From Methanolacinia paynteri (lineage in GTDB: Archaea > Halobacteriota > Methanomicrobia > Methanomicrobiales > Methanomicrobiaceae), in NCBI RefSeq assembly GCF_000784355.1, contig NZ_AXDV01000036.1, positions 1-47,728 on the forward strand: DNA of 47,728 nt, in the 5' to 3' direction. Numbering within the stretch: the stretch's first letter is position 1; every line of letters starts with the position of its first letter. This document shows, piece by piece, positions 19,457-28,960 of this stretch. The translations under genes and the position numbers were made by a program. Below the pieces are notes generated by a model. The model made no database searches. It was not told the origin of the DNA and worked only from the letters and a program-made list of their open reading frames with translations.

Positions 19457-21259
19457 TTGGAGCTCGCGGAACAGCTCGCCGGACAGCAGAAAAGCATAAG
19501 CGTTGCAGAGTTCTTCGAGAAGAACAAACATCTCCTTGGCTTTGACTCCCCAACAAGAGGGATAATCACCACAATAAAGGAGGCAGTCGACAACTCGCTG
19601 GATGCATGCGAGGAGGCTGAAGTACTTCCCGACATCTTCGTCGGTGTGAAAAAAGTAGACAAAGACGTATACAGGATAATCGTAGAGGACAACGGCCCCG
19701 GAATCGTTCCGAAGCAGGTTCCGTTCGTATTCGGGAAACTCCTCTACGGATCGCGATTTCACCAGATCAAGCAGAGCAGGGGCCAGCAGGGTATCGGTAT
19801 CAGTGCCGCCGTCCTCTATGCACAGCTTACGACGGGCGTCCCGGCAGTTGTAATATCCAGAACCAGCCATAAGAACAAAGCCCACCGGTTCGAGATCATG
19901 ATCAGGACCGAGGCGAACGAGCCTGAGGTTCTCAAGGATGAAGAGATCGAATGGGACCGTATGCACGGTACACGGATCGAGATCGAGTTCAAGACGACTC
20001 TCGCTGCGAAGAAGAGGCTGCTGGATTACCTGATGTATACGTCGGTCGTGAACCCGCATGCAAGGATCAAGGCAGATATCGACGGCGAGGTCTACAACTT
20101 CGAGAGAGTAAACGAAGAGACGATCGTTCCACCCAAAGCCATACTCCCGCACCCTCACGGCCTCGAACTCGGCCAGCTTAAGAGAATTGCTGCAGCATCC
20201 GACAGCAACCTTAAGGATTTCCTTATCAACAGCTTCTCAAGGGTTGGCGACAAGAATGCAGATGAGATTATCGGCGGATCGGGCCTGAAGGAATCGCGGA
20301 AAGCAAAGACACTCACTAACGAAGAGCTGAAGAAACTTCTCGAATCAATGCAGAATGTGGAGGTTCCGCCTCCTCCCGCTTCACAGTGCTTATCGCCGAT
20401 CGGTGAGAACATGATTATCCGCGGGATAGACAAGGAGTTCCAGCTGGACTTCGTAAGGGCGAGGACGAGGAAGAGCAAGGTCTTCTCCGGCCACCCGTTC
20501 ATCGTGGAGGCGGCGATCGGCTACGGCGGAAAACTCGAGTCCGAAGGGACTGCTACGATACTAAGGTTTGCAAACCGCGTTCCGCTTCTATACCAGCAGG
20601 GTGCATGTGCGATTACGAATTCGATTTCAGGGATCAACTGGAAGGCCTACAACATCTCACAGCAGGGTCTTCCGACAGGCCCGGTTTTGATCCTCGTTCA
20701 CGTCGCATCGACAAATGTTCCTTTCACCAGCGAGAGTAAGGATGCAGTCGCTTCGATCCCCGAGATAGAGAAAGAGATCGTTCTCGCCCTCCAGGATCTC
20801 GGCCGCGACCTTAAGATGTTCCTTGGCCGCCGTGACAGGAACAAACAGTTCGAGGAGAGGGCACGGGCGGTCTGCTCGATCCTCCCGGATATCGCAATGA
20901 AAGTTAGCGAGATCGTGGAAAAGCCGGTTCCGGACATCAGCCCCCTCGAAGGCCAGATCATGAAGAAGGTCGTTGCCAAAAAAGGAGTGAGGGACGGATT
21001 TGTCGAGATCATGTTAAGCAATTACACAAATACCGCGGTCTCCCTTACGATATACAACATGTCGCCTGAAGACGGGAAGGATGCATCGCCCAAGCCGGAC
21101 TTTGTAGACAATATCGGGGACGAATACAACAAGCTTTGGAAGGCCGTAATCGAACCGGACAATATGTGGAGTGCAAAGTACAAGGGGACTAACGGGGGCA
21201 CACTCGACATCAGGGGTGTTGAAGAGAAGAAGCTGGTGGTGATTGATCTTGATAACTAA
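19457..21259 (+). CDS. top6B: DNA topoisomerase VI subunit B
   Basis: ATP-binding subunit of the archaeal type IIB topoisomerase that relaxes and decatenates DNA. At 600 residues it contains the GHKL ATPase motifs [12 protein letters not shown] (N box), VEDNGPGI (G1) and [18 protein letters not shown] (G2). A helix-two-turns-helix region around residues 230-290 follows, and then a transducer domain with [15 protein letters not shown]. The start is TTG at 19457, supported by GAGGTGAG about 6 bases before it. It overlaps top6A by 17 bases. Confidence 0.96.
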   Translation: MELAEQLAGQQKSISVAEFFEKNKHLLGFDSPTRGIITTIKEAVDNSLDACEEAEVLPDIFVGVKKVDKDVYRIIVEDNGPGIVPKQVPFVFGKLLYGSRFHQIKQSRGQQGIGISAAVLYAQLTTGVPAVVISRTSHKNKAHRFEIMIRTEANEPEVLKDEEIEWDRMHGTRIEIEFKTTLAAKKRLLDYLMYTSVVNPHARIKADIDGEVYNFERVNEETIVPPKAILPHPHGLELGQLKRIAAASDSNLKDFLINSFSRVGDKNADEIIGGSGLKESRKAKTLTNEELKKLLESMQNVEVPPPPASQCLSPIGENMIIRGIDKEFQLDFVRARTRKSKVFSGHPFIVEAAIGYGGKLESEGTATILRFANRVPLLYQQGACAITNSISGINWKAYNISQQGLPTGPVLILVHVASTNVPFTSESKDAVASIPEIEKEIVLALQDLGRDLKMFLGRRDRNKQFEERARAVCSILPDIAMKVSEIVEKPVPDISPLEGQIMKKVVAKKGVRDGFVEIMLSNYTNTAVSLTIYNMSPEDGKDASPKPDFVDNIGDEYNKLWKAVIEPDNMWSAKYKGTNGGTLDIRGVEEKKLVVIDLDN

Positions 21260-22340
21260 GGAAGAGATGGATAAACATGCAGTATCCAAACTGCTGGAGA
21301 TCGCCGACAGGTGGTACTCGCAGATAAAAAGAGCCGAGATCCCGTATATCTCTCTGCCTACCCGTACAAAACACAACATCGAGTACGACGAGGGCACCGA
21401 GGTCTGGAAATACGGCGAGAAGGAGACCACGAGAACAGCATCCACCGCCAAAAGCGCCCTGCACCTTCTCAAGATGGCATATGTGGTAGGCTTCCTCAAG
21501 GACCAGATCGGCGAAAACCGCTCGTCGACATTGAGGGAGATGTACTACATCTCAGAAGGCTGGAAGAGGGCAAAATTCGGGGCACAGGACGAGAGCAACT
21601 TCCTCGTCGAAGACCTTGAGATTATTACCGAACTATCCCGTGAGGCATTCCATCTCCGGCCGGAGGAGGACGGGGCATCGATATTCGGTCCTGTTAAGAT
21701 CCGGGAGCAGACAAGGCGCGGAGACAAGGACATCCACTGCGTCGAGGATGTAGGTGAAGCAGGATATTCTATCCCGAACAACGTCGAACGCCTGACCTTT
21801 CTTGAAAACGATGCAAAGTTCGTTATAGCAATGGAGACCGGCGGTATGTATGCCCGTCTTATGGAGAACGGGTTCAGCGAGGAGTACGACGCAGTTCTTC
21901 TTCACCTGAAGGGTCAGCCTGCGAGATCTACAAGAAGAATGCTGAAAAGATTGAATAACGAGCTGGGTCTCCCTGTGGTGGTATTTACCGACGGCGACCC
22001 GTGGTCGTACCGTATCTTTGCTAGTATAGCGTACGGCTCAATCAAAGCCGCACATATGTCCGATATTCTCGTAACTCCCGGGGCACAATTCGTCGGGGTA
22101 CAGCCCTCAGATATCAGCACGTACAATCTGCCTTCGGACCACCTTACTGAAGGGGATATTGCCGCACTAAAAGCAGAACTCACTGATCCGAGGTTCGATA
22201 CCGAATACTGGAGGAACCAGATTAACCTCCAGATCAAGCTCGGCTTAAAATCTGAACAGCAGGCCTTTGCAAGCCGCGGCCTTGATTTCGTTACGAAAGA
22301 GTACCTTCCGGCCAGACTCAGCGAGATGGGAATTATATAA
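21243..22340 (+). CDS. top6A: DNA topoisomerase VI subunit A
   Basis: DNA-cleaving subunit, Spo11-related, 365 residues. The winged-helix domain holds the catalytic tyrosine in [14 protein letters not shown]. The Toprim domain has the metal glutamate in [14 protein letters not shown] and DxD in [12 protein letters not shown]. The TTG at 21243 follows GGTGGTGA, overlapping top6B; TTG 21249 or ATG 21267 are alternatives, so the N-terminus is uncertain by a few residues. It is last in the hisS-top6B-top6A unit and convergent with a glycosyltransferase 13 bases away. Confidence 0.95.
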   Translation: MILITKEEMDKHAVSKLLEIADRWYSQIKRAEIPYISLPTRTKHNIEYDEGTEVWKYGEKETTRTASTAKSALHLLKMAYVVGFLKDQIGENRSSTLREMYYISEGWKRAKFGAQDESNFLVEDLEIITELSREAFHLRPEEDGASIFGPVKIREQTRRGDKDIHCVEDVGEAGYSIPNNVERLTFLENDAKFVIAMETGGMYARLMENGFSEEYDAVLLHLKGQPARSTRRMLKRLNNELGLPVVVFTDGDPWSYRIFASIAYGSIKAAHMSDILVTPGAQFVGVQPSDISTYNLPSDHLTEGDIAALKAELTDPRFDTEYWRNQINLQIKLGLKSEQQAFASRGLDFVTKEYLPARLSEMGII

Positions 22341-22353
22341 ATAGGAATCCTGT

Positions 22354-23490
22354 TTAGTCAGGATTACACTTATAAACCCTGAAATTTTTCCCTTTTTGAT
22401 AGATTCTGTATAGTGACAGAATTAAAGAAAGAGGATAATACGCAATATCAAGAACCCGGCATTTTAACAGGATTAATCTTCTGCCCGCGGGTTTTTTTGC
22501 TTTTATCGTATCTTTTATAGTACGGCGTAAAAAGATAAAATACGCCCTTCCACTGCGTTCACTTTCAATCTGGCGATAGATGATATTTTCATATAAATTT
22601 GTATAATAATTTGACTCATTGAAATTTTTAAATGAATATCCTGCATTGTAAAGCTCCGATATTCTTATGAAATCCTCAACGATTATTGTCAAGGAGTAGG
22701 CTATATTCACCGGCTGATATTTTATTACTGTAATTGACGTTGATTTGCTGTTAAGCTCATTTTTTGCGGAATCAAGGCTCCCACTGTCATGAAGGGCACC
22801 TATTGAGTATTTCTTATTCTGTGTAAATATTCCATATAACGTCAGATCGAGGTTCAGAATTTTATCGCAATTGAATAGTATTTGATACCCCTGCGTGAAA
22901 TCTGGGGCATTATCCATACAAAGAACTGAAGTCTTATCAACAATTGCTTCGTACAAATCCCTGCTGATACAGGAATTAGATCCCCTTGGAATAGTATGAA
23001 AAAAACGCCAGTATATGAAAAATTTCATTTCAAAGAACCAGTTCAACAGTTCATCTGATGAATAGATCTTTGGAGTAGAGACCCCGGTAATATTTCTACA
23101 GCCCTTCTTTTCAAGTGAAACCGGATTTAATCTCCACGAGACAACTTCCGGATTATATTTATCGATATATTGACGCAGGATCTCCAATGCATGCGGTTTG
23201 ATTATATATTTATCCTCAATAAGGAGGATATATTTACCACGGGATTTACTATACGCATAATTCCAGTTTTCAGACATTGACATCTGTCCGGTCCGATGAT
23301 ATTTTATCCGCTCATCGGTGTAGCCGTTTACCACGATGGCAGTTTTATCTGTGTCGTCATTATCTGCAATAACCAGCTCGAAATCCGAGAAGTCCTGTGA
23401 TATTACTGAATCAATGGCATTATGGACTATTTCGCTTCTGTTTTTGGTAGGCAGCAATATCGAAAAGAAAGGTTTCCCATTATCAGTCAT
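22354..23490 (-). CDS. Family 2 glycosyltransferase
   Basis: 378-residue GT-A-fold enzyme. It starts FFSILLPTKNRSEIVHNAID, then FELVIADNDDTDKT (nucleotide-sugar binding). Where most family members have a DDD-type metal motif after GKYILL, this protein has IEDKY. The C-terminal 80 residues are basic with a hydrophobic stretch near the end (LDIAYYPLSLILSLYRIYQ), perhaps a membrane contact. It is the distal gene of the sugar cluster and AT-rich compared with top6A beside it. It should transfer a sugar in surface-glycan assembly; donor and acceptor are unknown. Confidence 0.8.
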   Translation of the reverse strand: MTDNGKPFFSILLPTKNRSEIVHNAIDSVISQDFSDFELVIADNDDTDKTAIVVNGYTDERIKYHRTGQMSMSENWNYAYSKSRGKYILLIEDKYIIKPHALEILRQYIDKYNPEVVSWRLNPVSLEKKGCRNITGVSTPKIYSSDELLNWFFEMKFFIYWRFFHTIPRGSNSCISRDLYEAIVDKTSVLCMDNAPDFTQGYQILFNCDKILNLDLTLYGIFTQNKKYSIGALHDSGSLDSAKNELNSKSTSITVIKYQPVNIAYSLTIIVEDFIRISELYNAGYSFKNFNESNYYTNLYENIIYRQIESERSGRAYFIFLRRTIKDTIKAKKPAGRRLILLKCRVLDIAYYPLSLILSLYRIYQKGKNFRVYKCNPD

Positions 23491-23576
23491 GATACTATAT
23501 CCGTTATTGTGACATTCACTTCTGTATATAATTGTTAAATCGAAAAAATATAATTTATTTTCCGGGAGTCCTGCGT

Positions 23577-24725
23577 CTATTTGATAGTTTCACATATAGA
23601 AGTGTCCGAATCGTGATATTCGTCCATTGATGAGATAATACTACAGATACATCTCATCTCCGGGGAGATGCTATCGACAGATTCCAGACTACTTGTACCC
23701 GTGCACCGCCTGAAAAATCGAGATAGCGCCTGCTTGAAACCACTCGGCAGATTGTACCATATTAAATAGAGCCTACGATACTTCCTGAATAACGGATTAT
23801 GTATGTACCGCTTCTCCATCAGTCTTTCAACAATATCGCCGACAGAATCCTTAAAATTTCGATCATTACAGGAATTAACTTCATCTACAAGATCGTTTAT
23901 ACATGAGGCAAGGTTAGAAGATAATTCGTTATAATATTCAGGAGGATATGCAAGCAGGGGCGGGTACCTGTTTGTAGAACTTTCTTTCCGCTTTTTTTGC
24001 TCATAAAGACAGTCCCGGCAATTTCCGGCAATATCTGCGAACTTTTTTGTTTTACCAAGGATTACCGGCTCGATTTCTATTGCTGTCTCTCCGAACCTTA
24101 GATCAAGCAACTTATACTTATAGAGATTTAAATAAACTTTCTTGGCAATGCAGGTCCTTTGGATACTAAACTGTAATCCGGGAATAGTTTCATCCAAGAT
24201 ATATGAGTTTACACGCTCGACAGGATCAGATGATATCGCAGAAAACCTGCCCTGCCAGGGACAGAATATTAAATTATCATCATCAGACTCTATCCTGTAA
24301 TCCATTCCTTCGGCCAGCGTATAATCCGGGTGTTCATCCAGGAAGTAGAGACATTCACATAATGTTGTAGGGATCAGGAATTCCTTATCCGTACAAATTT
24401 GTGAATACTCGGTTTCAACGTTTTGAACGCCTTCACCCCATTTTTCATAAATATCTCCACCATATCTCTCGGTTTCAGGCTCAAACTCGATATAACGCAT
24501 ATTTACACCGAATTGTTCATGGATTTTTTCAAATGTAATACGATTGATCCTTTTTTTATCCTCAGGACTTGAGTCAGCAACAATTATTTCTGCGAAAGGG
24601 AAATGCGCATGATACCATAAACAACGGCTCAGGTAAAAATTTCGGTTATAGGTTGGAATAATAAGAGTCAGTTTATTTAATATGGACAAATCCTTGCCGG
24701 CATAACACTCATCAACAGCATCCAT
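23577..24725 (-). CDS. Glycosyltransferase, TIGR00180-like
   Basis: 382 residues. The GT-A start is LTLIIPTYNRNFYLSRCLWY, then FAEIIVADSSPEDKKR. The segment SQICTDKEFLIPTTLCECLYF sits where TIGR00180 glycosyltransferases have an acidic DDDF-type motif; here the acidic residues are reduced to D-K-E. The middle (DYRIESDDDNLIFCP) and a long C-terminal helical part are variable. It overlaps the upstream reductase gene by one base (TGATG), so both are translated together. It probably adds a sugar residue in the polysaccharide pathway. Confidence 0.72.
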   Translation of the reverse strand: MDAVDECYAGKDLSILNKLTLIIPTYNRNFYLSRCLWYHAHFPFAEIIVADSSPEDKKRINRITFEKIHEQFGVNMRYIEFEPETERYGGDIYEKWGEGVQNVETEYSQICTDKEFLIPTTLCECLYFLDEHPDYTLAEGMDYRIESDDDNLIFCPWQGRFSAISSDPVERVNSYILDETIPGLQFSIQRTCIAKKVYLNLYKYKLLDLRFGETAIEIEPVILGKTKKFADIAGNCRDCLYEQKKRKESSTNRYPPLLAYPPEYYNELSSNLASCINDLVDEVNSCNDRNFKDSVGDIVERLMEKRYIHNPLFRKYRRLYLIWYNLPSGFKQALSRFFRRCTGTSSLESVDSISPEMRCICSIISSMDEYHDSDTSICETIK

Positions 24726-25606
24726 CAGAGATCACCAATACATCTCTTAAGAAGCCTGTTATCTCCCCAGAAGCTCATACCCTCGTAGACAGGATAATCA
24801 TAAACACCCAGCTTGAGCTTAATTGAAGATTTCTTTCCGGCCACTCTTTCTTCGACAAGCTTTCTCACTGAGATCGGATCACCTGAGCAACAGTTTACAA
24901 TTCCGTCCACTGAATCCTGCAGGGCAATTCTACAGATATATTCGGCTACCTTCTCCACAGGGAGGTAGTCACGCAGCTGCTCCCCGCCAGACATTGGAAA
25001 TTCAGCATCCCCACGTTCGATTGCTGCGTCAAGCTGGGGCAACAGCGATCTTGGACTCTGTCCTTCTCCATACAGAAAGAACAGGCGGATCCAGTTCCAT
25101 TGGATTTCATTTTCTTTAGCAATAAACGAGATATAACGCCTTAATGCATCCTTCGCCGTTGCGTACATTGTTACCGGATTCGCAGGAGTTTCTTCACTGA
25201 GGCACCCCTCGGCCGCTCCATATTCATAACACGTACCGATAACAACGACTTTTGTCCTCCCGGAATCAATAAAACTACGAACGAATCTCATTTCGGAAAA
25301 CAGGTTTTCCTCCATATGAAAACGCATCATATAATTCGGAAGTCCTTTCCACCCAAGATGGATCAACAGATCCGGTTTACCAAAATGCTCGTAATAATTT
25401 AAGTCATCCGCATAATAGTCACAAGGAATAAAATCTACAGAATTATACCATTCGAACTGCTTCGCTTTTTCATTCCCTGTACCTGATGCTACGACATCGA
25501 AACCTGAATTTATCAGCCACTGGACAACATGATAACCAATAAAACCGGTTGCCCCGGTTACAAGAATTTTTTCTTTTTTCAAATTTTTAATTTCATTAGG
25601 CTCCAT
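24725..25606 (-). CDS. NAD-dependent epimerase/dehydratase-family sugar reductase
   Basis: 293-residue extended short-chain dehydrogenase. The nucleotide-binding motif is ILVTGATGFIGYHVVQ. The serine/threonine of the active site lies in VVIGTCYEYG and the Y-x3-K pair in MYATAKDAL. The C-terminal domain has FFLYGEGQSPRSLLPQ and GGEQLRDYLPVEKVAEYI, as in RmlD/GalE-like sugar enzymes. Given its neighbours it is a good candidate for the 4-keto reductase that finishes a CDP-deoxysugar. AGGATG precedes the ATG at good spacing. Confidence 0.82.
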   Translation of the reverse strand: MEPNEIKNLKKEKILVTGATGFIGYHVVQWLINSGFDVVASGTGNEKAKQFEWYNSVDFIPCDYYADDLNYYEHFGKPDLLIHLGWKGLPNYMMRFHMEENLFSEMRFVRSFIDSGRTKVVVIGTCYEYGAAEGCLSEETPANPVTMYATAKDALRRYISFIAKENEIQWNWIRLFFLYGEGQSPRSLLPQLDAAIERGDAEFPMSGGEQLRDYLPVEKVAEYICRIALQDSVDGIVNCCSGDPISVRKLVEERVAGKKSSIKLKLGVYDYPVYEGMSFWGDNRLLKRCIGDL

Positions 25607-26080
25607 ATATTTACATCCTTTAATACATCATATCTCAATGATAATGCTCTGACACTCTTTTAAGATGGGAACAAATTTACAGGGTTTTGTTTTATCAGAA
25701 ACTTATTGTTGCTGCTGTCCAATTTAGTACTCAATAACAATCCGTTGTATGTCATTATTTCTTTTTTAAGATTATTACCTCCTGACCTCTAATTCTCAGA
25801 TTCATAATCAGCTATCTGGATATTGCCAAGCTTAAATATGATGCTTTGAAAAATTTTGTATCTACACCTTTTTATCTTGAGAACCTGATTAGGCAATAGT
25901 TACCTCTGCAAAGTTGAAATACATATTGTGCCTTAAATGTTTATTTGAACAGCGCTTCGATTTGTCAGGGAAAAATTAACATACATTTTTTTAACAAAAA
26001 TCCACCCATTTTCATCCCCGAATACATTTTTGTAATAATTCAGGCGTAAAATAATAATATGTTATTCCAAAAGGTAGAAT
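25607..26080. other. AT-rich gene-free stretch inside the sugar cluster
   Basis: 474 bases with no convincing gene. Both strands contain short open frames of 35-40 codons; the longest minus-strand ones are around 25907-25800 (TTG start after AGAGGT) and 25785-25660, and none is clearly coding. An 8-base inverted repeat (25994-26001 with 26026-26033) and T-rich tracts lie just after the methyltransferase stop and may terminate the rfbFG operon. The right part of the minus-strand reading should also hold the promoter of the 24725-25606 gene. A decayed gene is possible. Confidence 0.5.
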
Positions 26081-27313
26081 TTAATTAATTATCTCCAGTA
26101 CCGGAATTACGGTAACAAACTTTCCTCCCCACTCCCTGATAAACTCGTTTTGAGAGATTATTTCATCTTTTAAATTCCAGGGAAGGATAACCAAATAATC
26201 AGGTTTAATCGTTTTAATCAATGCAGGTGAAATCACAGGGATGTGTGAACCAGGGAGGTAACGTCCCTGTTTATGTGGTGATGCATCGGCAACACCTCTA
26301 ATCATCAAATTCCCCTTAATACCACAATAATTAAGCAATGTATTTCCTTTCGCCGCAGCACCATAACCTACAACAGTTTTACCCTCTTTTCTGGCGTTTA
26401 GTAAAAATAAAAGGAAATCTTCCCGGATTTTTTCTACATTCCTGCAAAAAGATGAATACACTTCTTTGGATTTTAATCCGTAATCATCCTCTTCAGAGAG
26501 AATCTTTCCGAGATTTTGTGATATAACTTTACTGCTGTTATAATCATGGCATGCATAAATTCTCAATGATCCGCCATGTGTCGAAAGTTTCTCAACATCA
26601 TAGATCTTTAAACCATGCGCAGAAAAGATCTCCTGTACTGTTCCCAAAGAGAAATATGAATAATGCTCATGATATATTGTATCAAACTGATTATAACGCA
26701 GAATATTTAACAAATGCGGAAATTCAAGAGTAATTGTCCCATCAGGGCACAGACAGATTTTTAATCCTTCTACGAAATCATTGATATCCGGAACATGGGC
26801 CAGAACGTTGTTACCAATTATAAGATCCTGGGGCCCTCTTTCAGCTACGATCCTTTTTGCCAGAGCAGTTCCAAAAAATTCTGGTATTGATTCTACGCCT
26901 TTTTCTGCAGCAGCTGAAATAGTGCTGATCGATGGTTCGATGCCAATACACGGAATTTTTGCTTTGACAAAAAATTGCAAAAGGTATCCGTCATTTGAAG
27001 CTACTTCCATTACTTTGGATTCTGAAGAAAGTGATAAGCGATCAATGATCATCTCAACATATTCCCTTGCATGCTCTACCCATGAAGACGAATATGAACT
27101 GAAGTAAAGATAATCATCATCAAATATTTCTTTGGATGAAGCATATTCATCCACCTGCACCAGCCAGCAGTTATTACAGACCATTAACTTCAAGGGATAG
27201 TATACTTCAGGTTCGATTAACTGTTCTTCCCGTAAATATGCATTAGATGGGGGAGCATTTACCAAATCGATCACGATTTCAGATATTTCATGACCACAAA
27301 ATCTACATTTCAT
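26081..27313 (-). CDS. SAM-dependent sugar C-methyltransferase
   Basis: 410 residues in the three-part layout of deoxysugar C-methyltransferases. An N-terminal zinc-binding piece has CRFCG and later CNNC (about residues 3-50). A Rossmann methyltransferase domain contains VMEVASNDGYLLQFF and IGIEPS. The C-terminal domain contains VVGYGAAAKGNTLLNYCG and ISPALIKTIKPDYLVILPWN. Enzymes of this kind (TylC3-like) methylate C-3 of 4-keto-6-deoxy nucleotide sugars. The start overlaps the 3,5-epimerase gene by 4 bases (ATGA). It would make a branched sugar from the CDP-4-keto-6-deoxyglucose produced by the upstream genes. Confidence 0.88.
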   Translation of the reverse strand: MKCRFCGHEISEIVIDLVNAPPSNAYLREEQLIEPEVYYPLKLMVCNNCWLVQVDEYASSKEIFDDDYLYFSSYSSSWVEHAREYVEMIIDRLSLSSESKVMEVASNDGYLLQFFVKAKIPCIGIEPSISTISAAAEKGVESIPEFFGTALAKRIVAERGPQDLIIGNNVLAHVPDINDFVEGLKICLCPDGTITLEFPHLLNILRYNQFDTIYHEHYSYFSLGTVQEIFSAHGLKIYDVEKLSTHGGSLRIYACHDYNSSKVISQNLGKILSEEDDYGLKSKEVYSSFCRNVEKIREDFLLFLLNARKEGKTVVGYGAAAKGNTLLNYCGIKGNLMIRGVADASPHKQGRYLPGSHIPVISPALIKTIKPDYLVILPWNLKDEIISQNEFIREWGGKFVTVIPVLEIIN

Positions 27314-27870
27314 AGTTGAACCCCAACAGAATTCAATTCTATTAACGGATGATTCAAATCCTTGTCAGATACATCAGTAACTTCTACAGGCCATTCAATT
27401 TCAAGTTCGGGATCGTTAAACCTAAGGCCGCCTTCCGATTCCGGAGAATAAAATTCCGATACTAAATATAATACCTCCGAATTGTCCTCCAGTGCCTGAA
27501 ATCCATGAGCAAAACCTTCAGGGATTACAAGCATACGCATGTTTTCAGCAGAAAGCCATACAGAATGATGCTGCAGAAATGTAGGTGAATCTTTTCTGAT
27601 ATCAACCGCAACATCAAGAATCTTCCCACGTATACATCTTACCATTTTCATCTCGGCATGTGGCGGACGCTGAAAATGCATGCCGCGAATGGAACCTCTT
27701 TTTGCGGTACGCGAGAAATTGACATTTTTTATGTGCCTGTTACCAATTATTCCTGCAAGCTCTTCTTCACAAAACCACCTTGCAAAGGCTCCGCGATGAT
27801 CGAGAAAAGGGTTGGTTTCGACAACAAAGAGGCCTTTTATAGGTGTATCAATAATAGCTAATTTACTCAT
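27310..27870 (-). CDS. RmlC/RfbC-like 4-keto-6-deoxysugar 3,5-epimerase
   Basis: 186-residue cupin. The catalytic histidine region is GSIRGMHFQRPPHAEMKMVR. DVAVDIRKDSPTFLQHHSVWL and IPEGFAHGFQAL follow, with the C-terminal SEFYSPESEGGLRFNDP. This is the dTDP-4-dehydrorhamnose epimerase fold, but beside rfbF and rfbG the likely substrate is a CDP-linked 4-keto sugar. It overlaps rfbG by 8 bases, with GGTGA before its ATG. Confidence 0.88.
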   Translation of the reverse strand: MSKLAIIDTPIKGLFVVETNPFLDHRGAFARWFCEEELAGIIGNRHIKNVNFSRTAKRGSIRGMHFQRPPHAEMKMVRCIRGKILDVAVDIRKDSPTFLQHHSVWLSAENMRMLVIPEGFAHGFQALEDNSEVLYLVSEFYSPESEGGLRFNDPELEIEWPVEVTDVSDKDLNHPLIELNSVGVQL

Positions 27871-28960
27871 ATTTCACCATTTTCTTCATATATTGTTTTA
27901 TATCTGCAAGGCTGAGTTCCCTTGCATCTTCGCCATCATAATAATTTCTATACCACTCGGCGGTTATTTTCAATGTATCTTCCAGATCCCATACGGGCTT
28001 CCAACCTAAACCAGATATTGCTTTTTCGCATGAAAGACGAAGTATGGCAGCTTCATGCAAATTCGCGAGGGACGGATCATAATTCGCTTCTCCCTTCCCC
28101 CAAGCATTGTAAAATCCATTAATGATATCAAGAACTGTCGCTGATCCTGTTGGAAGCGGGCCGAAATTCCAGGCACCTGCAAGCGGTACCGGACTTTCTG
28201 AACTAACCATCATCATTTTTGCTGCAATGAGCATATATCCGGAAAGTGGTTCTAAGACATGCTGCCAGGGACGTACAGCCTGAGGACTCCTAATCTCCAG
28301 TGGTTTTTCGGATGTAACCGCCCGGACTGCATCGGGAATTATCCTGTCTTCAGCCCAGTCCCCACCGCCGATCACATTTCCTGCCCGGGCAGAGGCCAGG
28401 CTTACGCCATGATTGGATATTTTATCAGATGAAAAAAATGAATCCCTAAAAGAAGCAATTGCAATCTCAGCCGCGGCTTTACTCGCACTGTAAGGGTCAT
28501 GACCTCCAAGTTTGTCGCATTCCCGGTAACCCCATACCTGATTGACGTTAAGATAACATTTGTCGCTTGTTATCATCACGATGCTGCAGGGCTTTCCAAG
28601 GGCTCGGACAGCTTCCATAAGATGGATGCTTCCCATAACATTTACATCAAAGGTTTCAACAGGTTCTAAATAGGATCTCCTGACAAGAGACTGTGCGGCA
28701 AGATGAAATATGCAGTCAGGTTGGACATCATGAATGTAGGAAGCGAATTTTTCTTTTTCACGTATATCACCAAGACATTCGCCCTCCAGTATCTCTCTGA
28801 TTTTTGCTTTCTCGTAATGACTAGGAACGGTATCCGGTGGAAGCGAATATCCATAAACTTCCGCACCGAACTCTTTAAGCCACAGGGCAAGCCATGAACC
28901 TTTAAATCCGGTGTGGCCAGTCACAAGGACTTTTTTATCTTTAAAATTATCAAATATCAT
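27863..28960 (-). CDS. rfbG: CDP-glucose 4,6-dehydratase
   Basis: Converts CDP-glucose to CDP-4-keto-6-deoxyglucose. The 365-residue extended SDR has the motif VLVTGHTGFKGSWLALWL, the active-site threonine in VMITSDKCY, and the catalytic pair in HDPYSASKAAAE. RPWQHVLEPLSGYM is characteristic of the family. ATG 28960 was chosen because it forms a 4-base ATGA overlap with rfbF; the frame is open 13 codons further upstream but lies inside rfbF. Confidence 0.94.
   Translation of the reverse strand: MIFDNFKDKKVLVTGHTGFKGSWLALWLKEFGAEVYGYSLPPDTVPSHYEKAKIREILEGECLGDIREKEKFASYIHDVQPDCIFHLAAQSLVRRSYLEPVETFDVNVMGSIHLMEAVRALGKPCSIVMITSDKCYLNVNQVWGYRECDKLGGHDPYSASKAAAEIAIASFRDSFFSSDKISNHGVSLASARAGNVIGGGDWAEDRIIPDAVRAVTSEKPLEIRSPQAVRPWQHVLEPLSGYMLIAAKMMMVSSESPVPLAGAWNFGPLPTGSATVLDIINGFYNAWGKGEANYDPSLANLHEAAILRLSCEKAISGLGWKPVWDLEDTLKITAEWYRNYYDGEDARELSLADIKQYMKKMVKYE

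Noticed and set aside
25786-25899. Plus-strand 37-codon open frame in the gap of the sugar cluster, reading like a transposase tail
   Set aside because: It has no start codon, and the opposite strand reads equally well in the same place, so there is no way to favour it.
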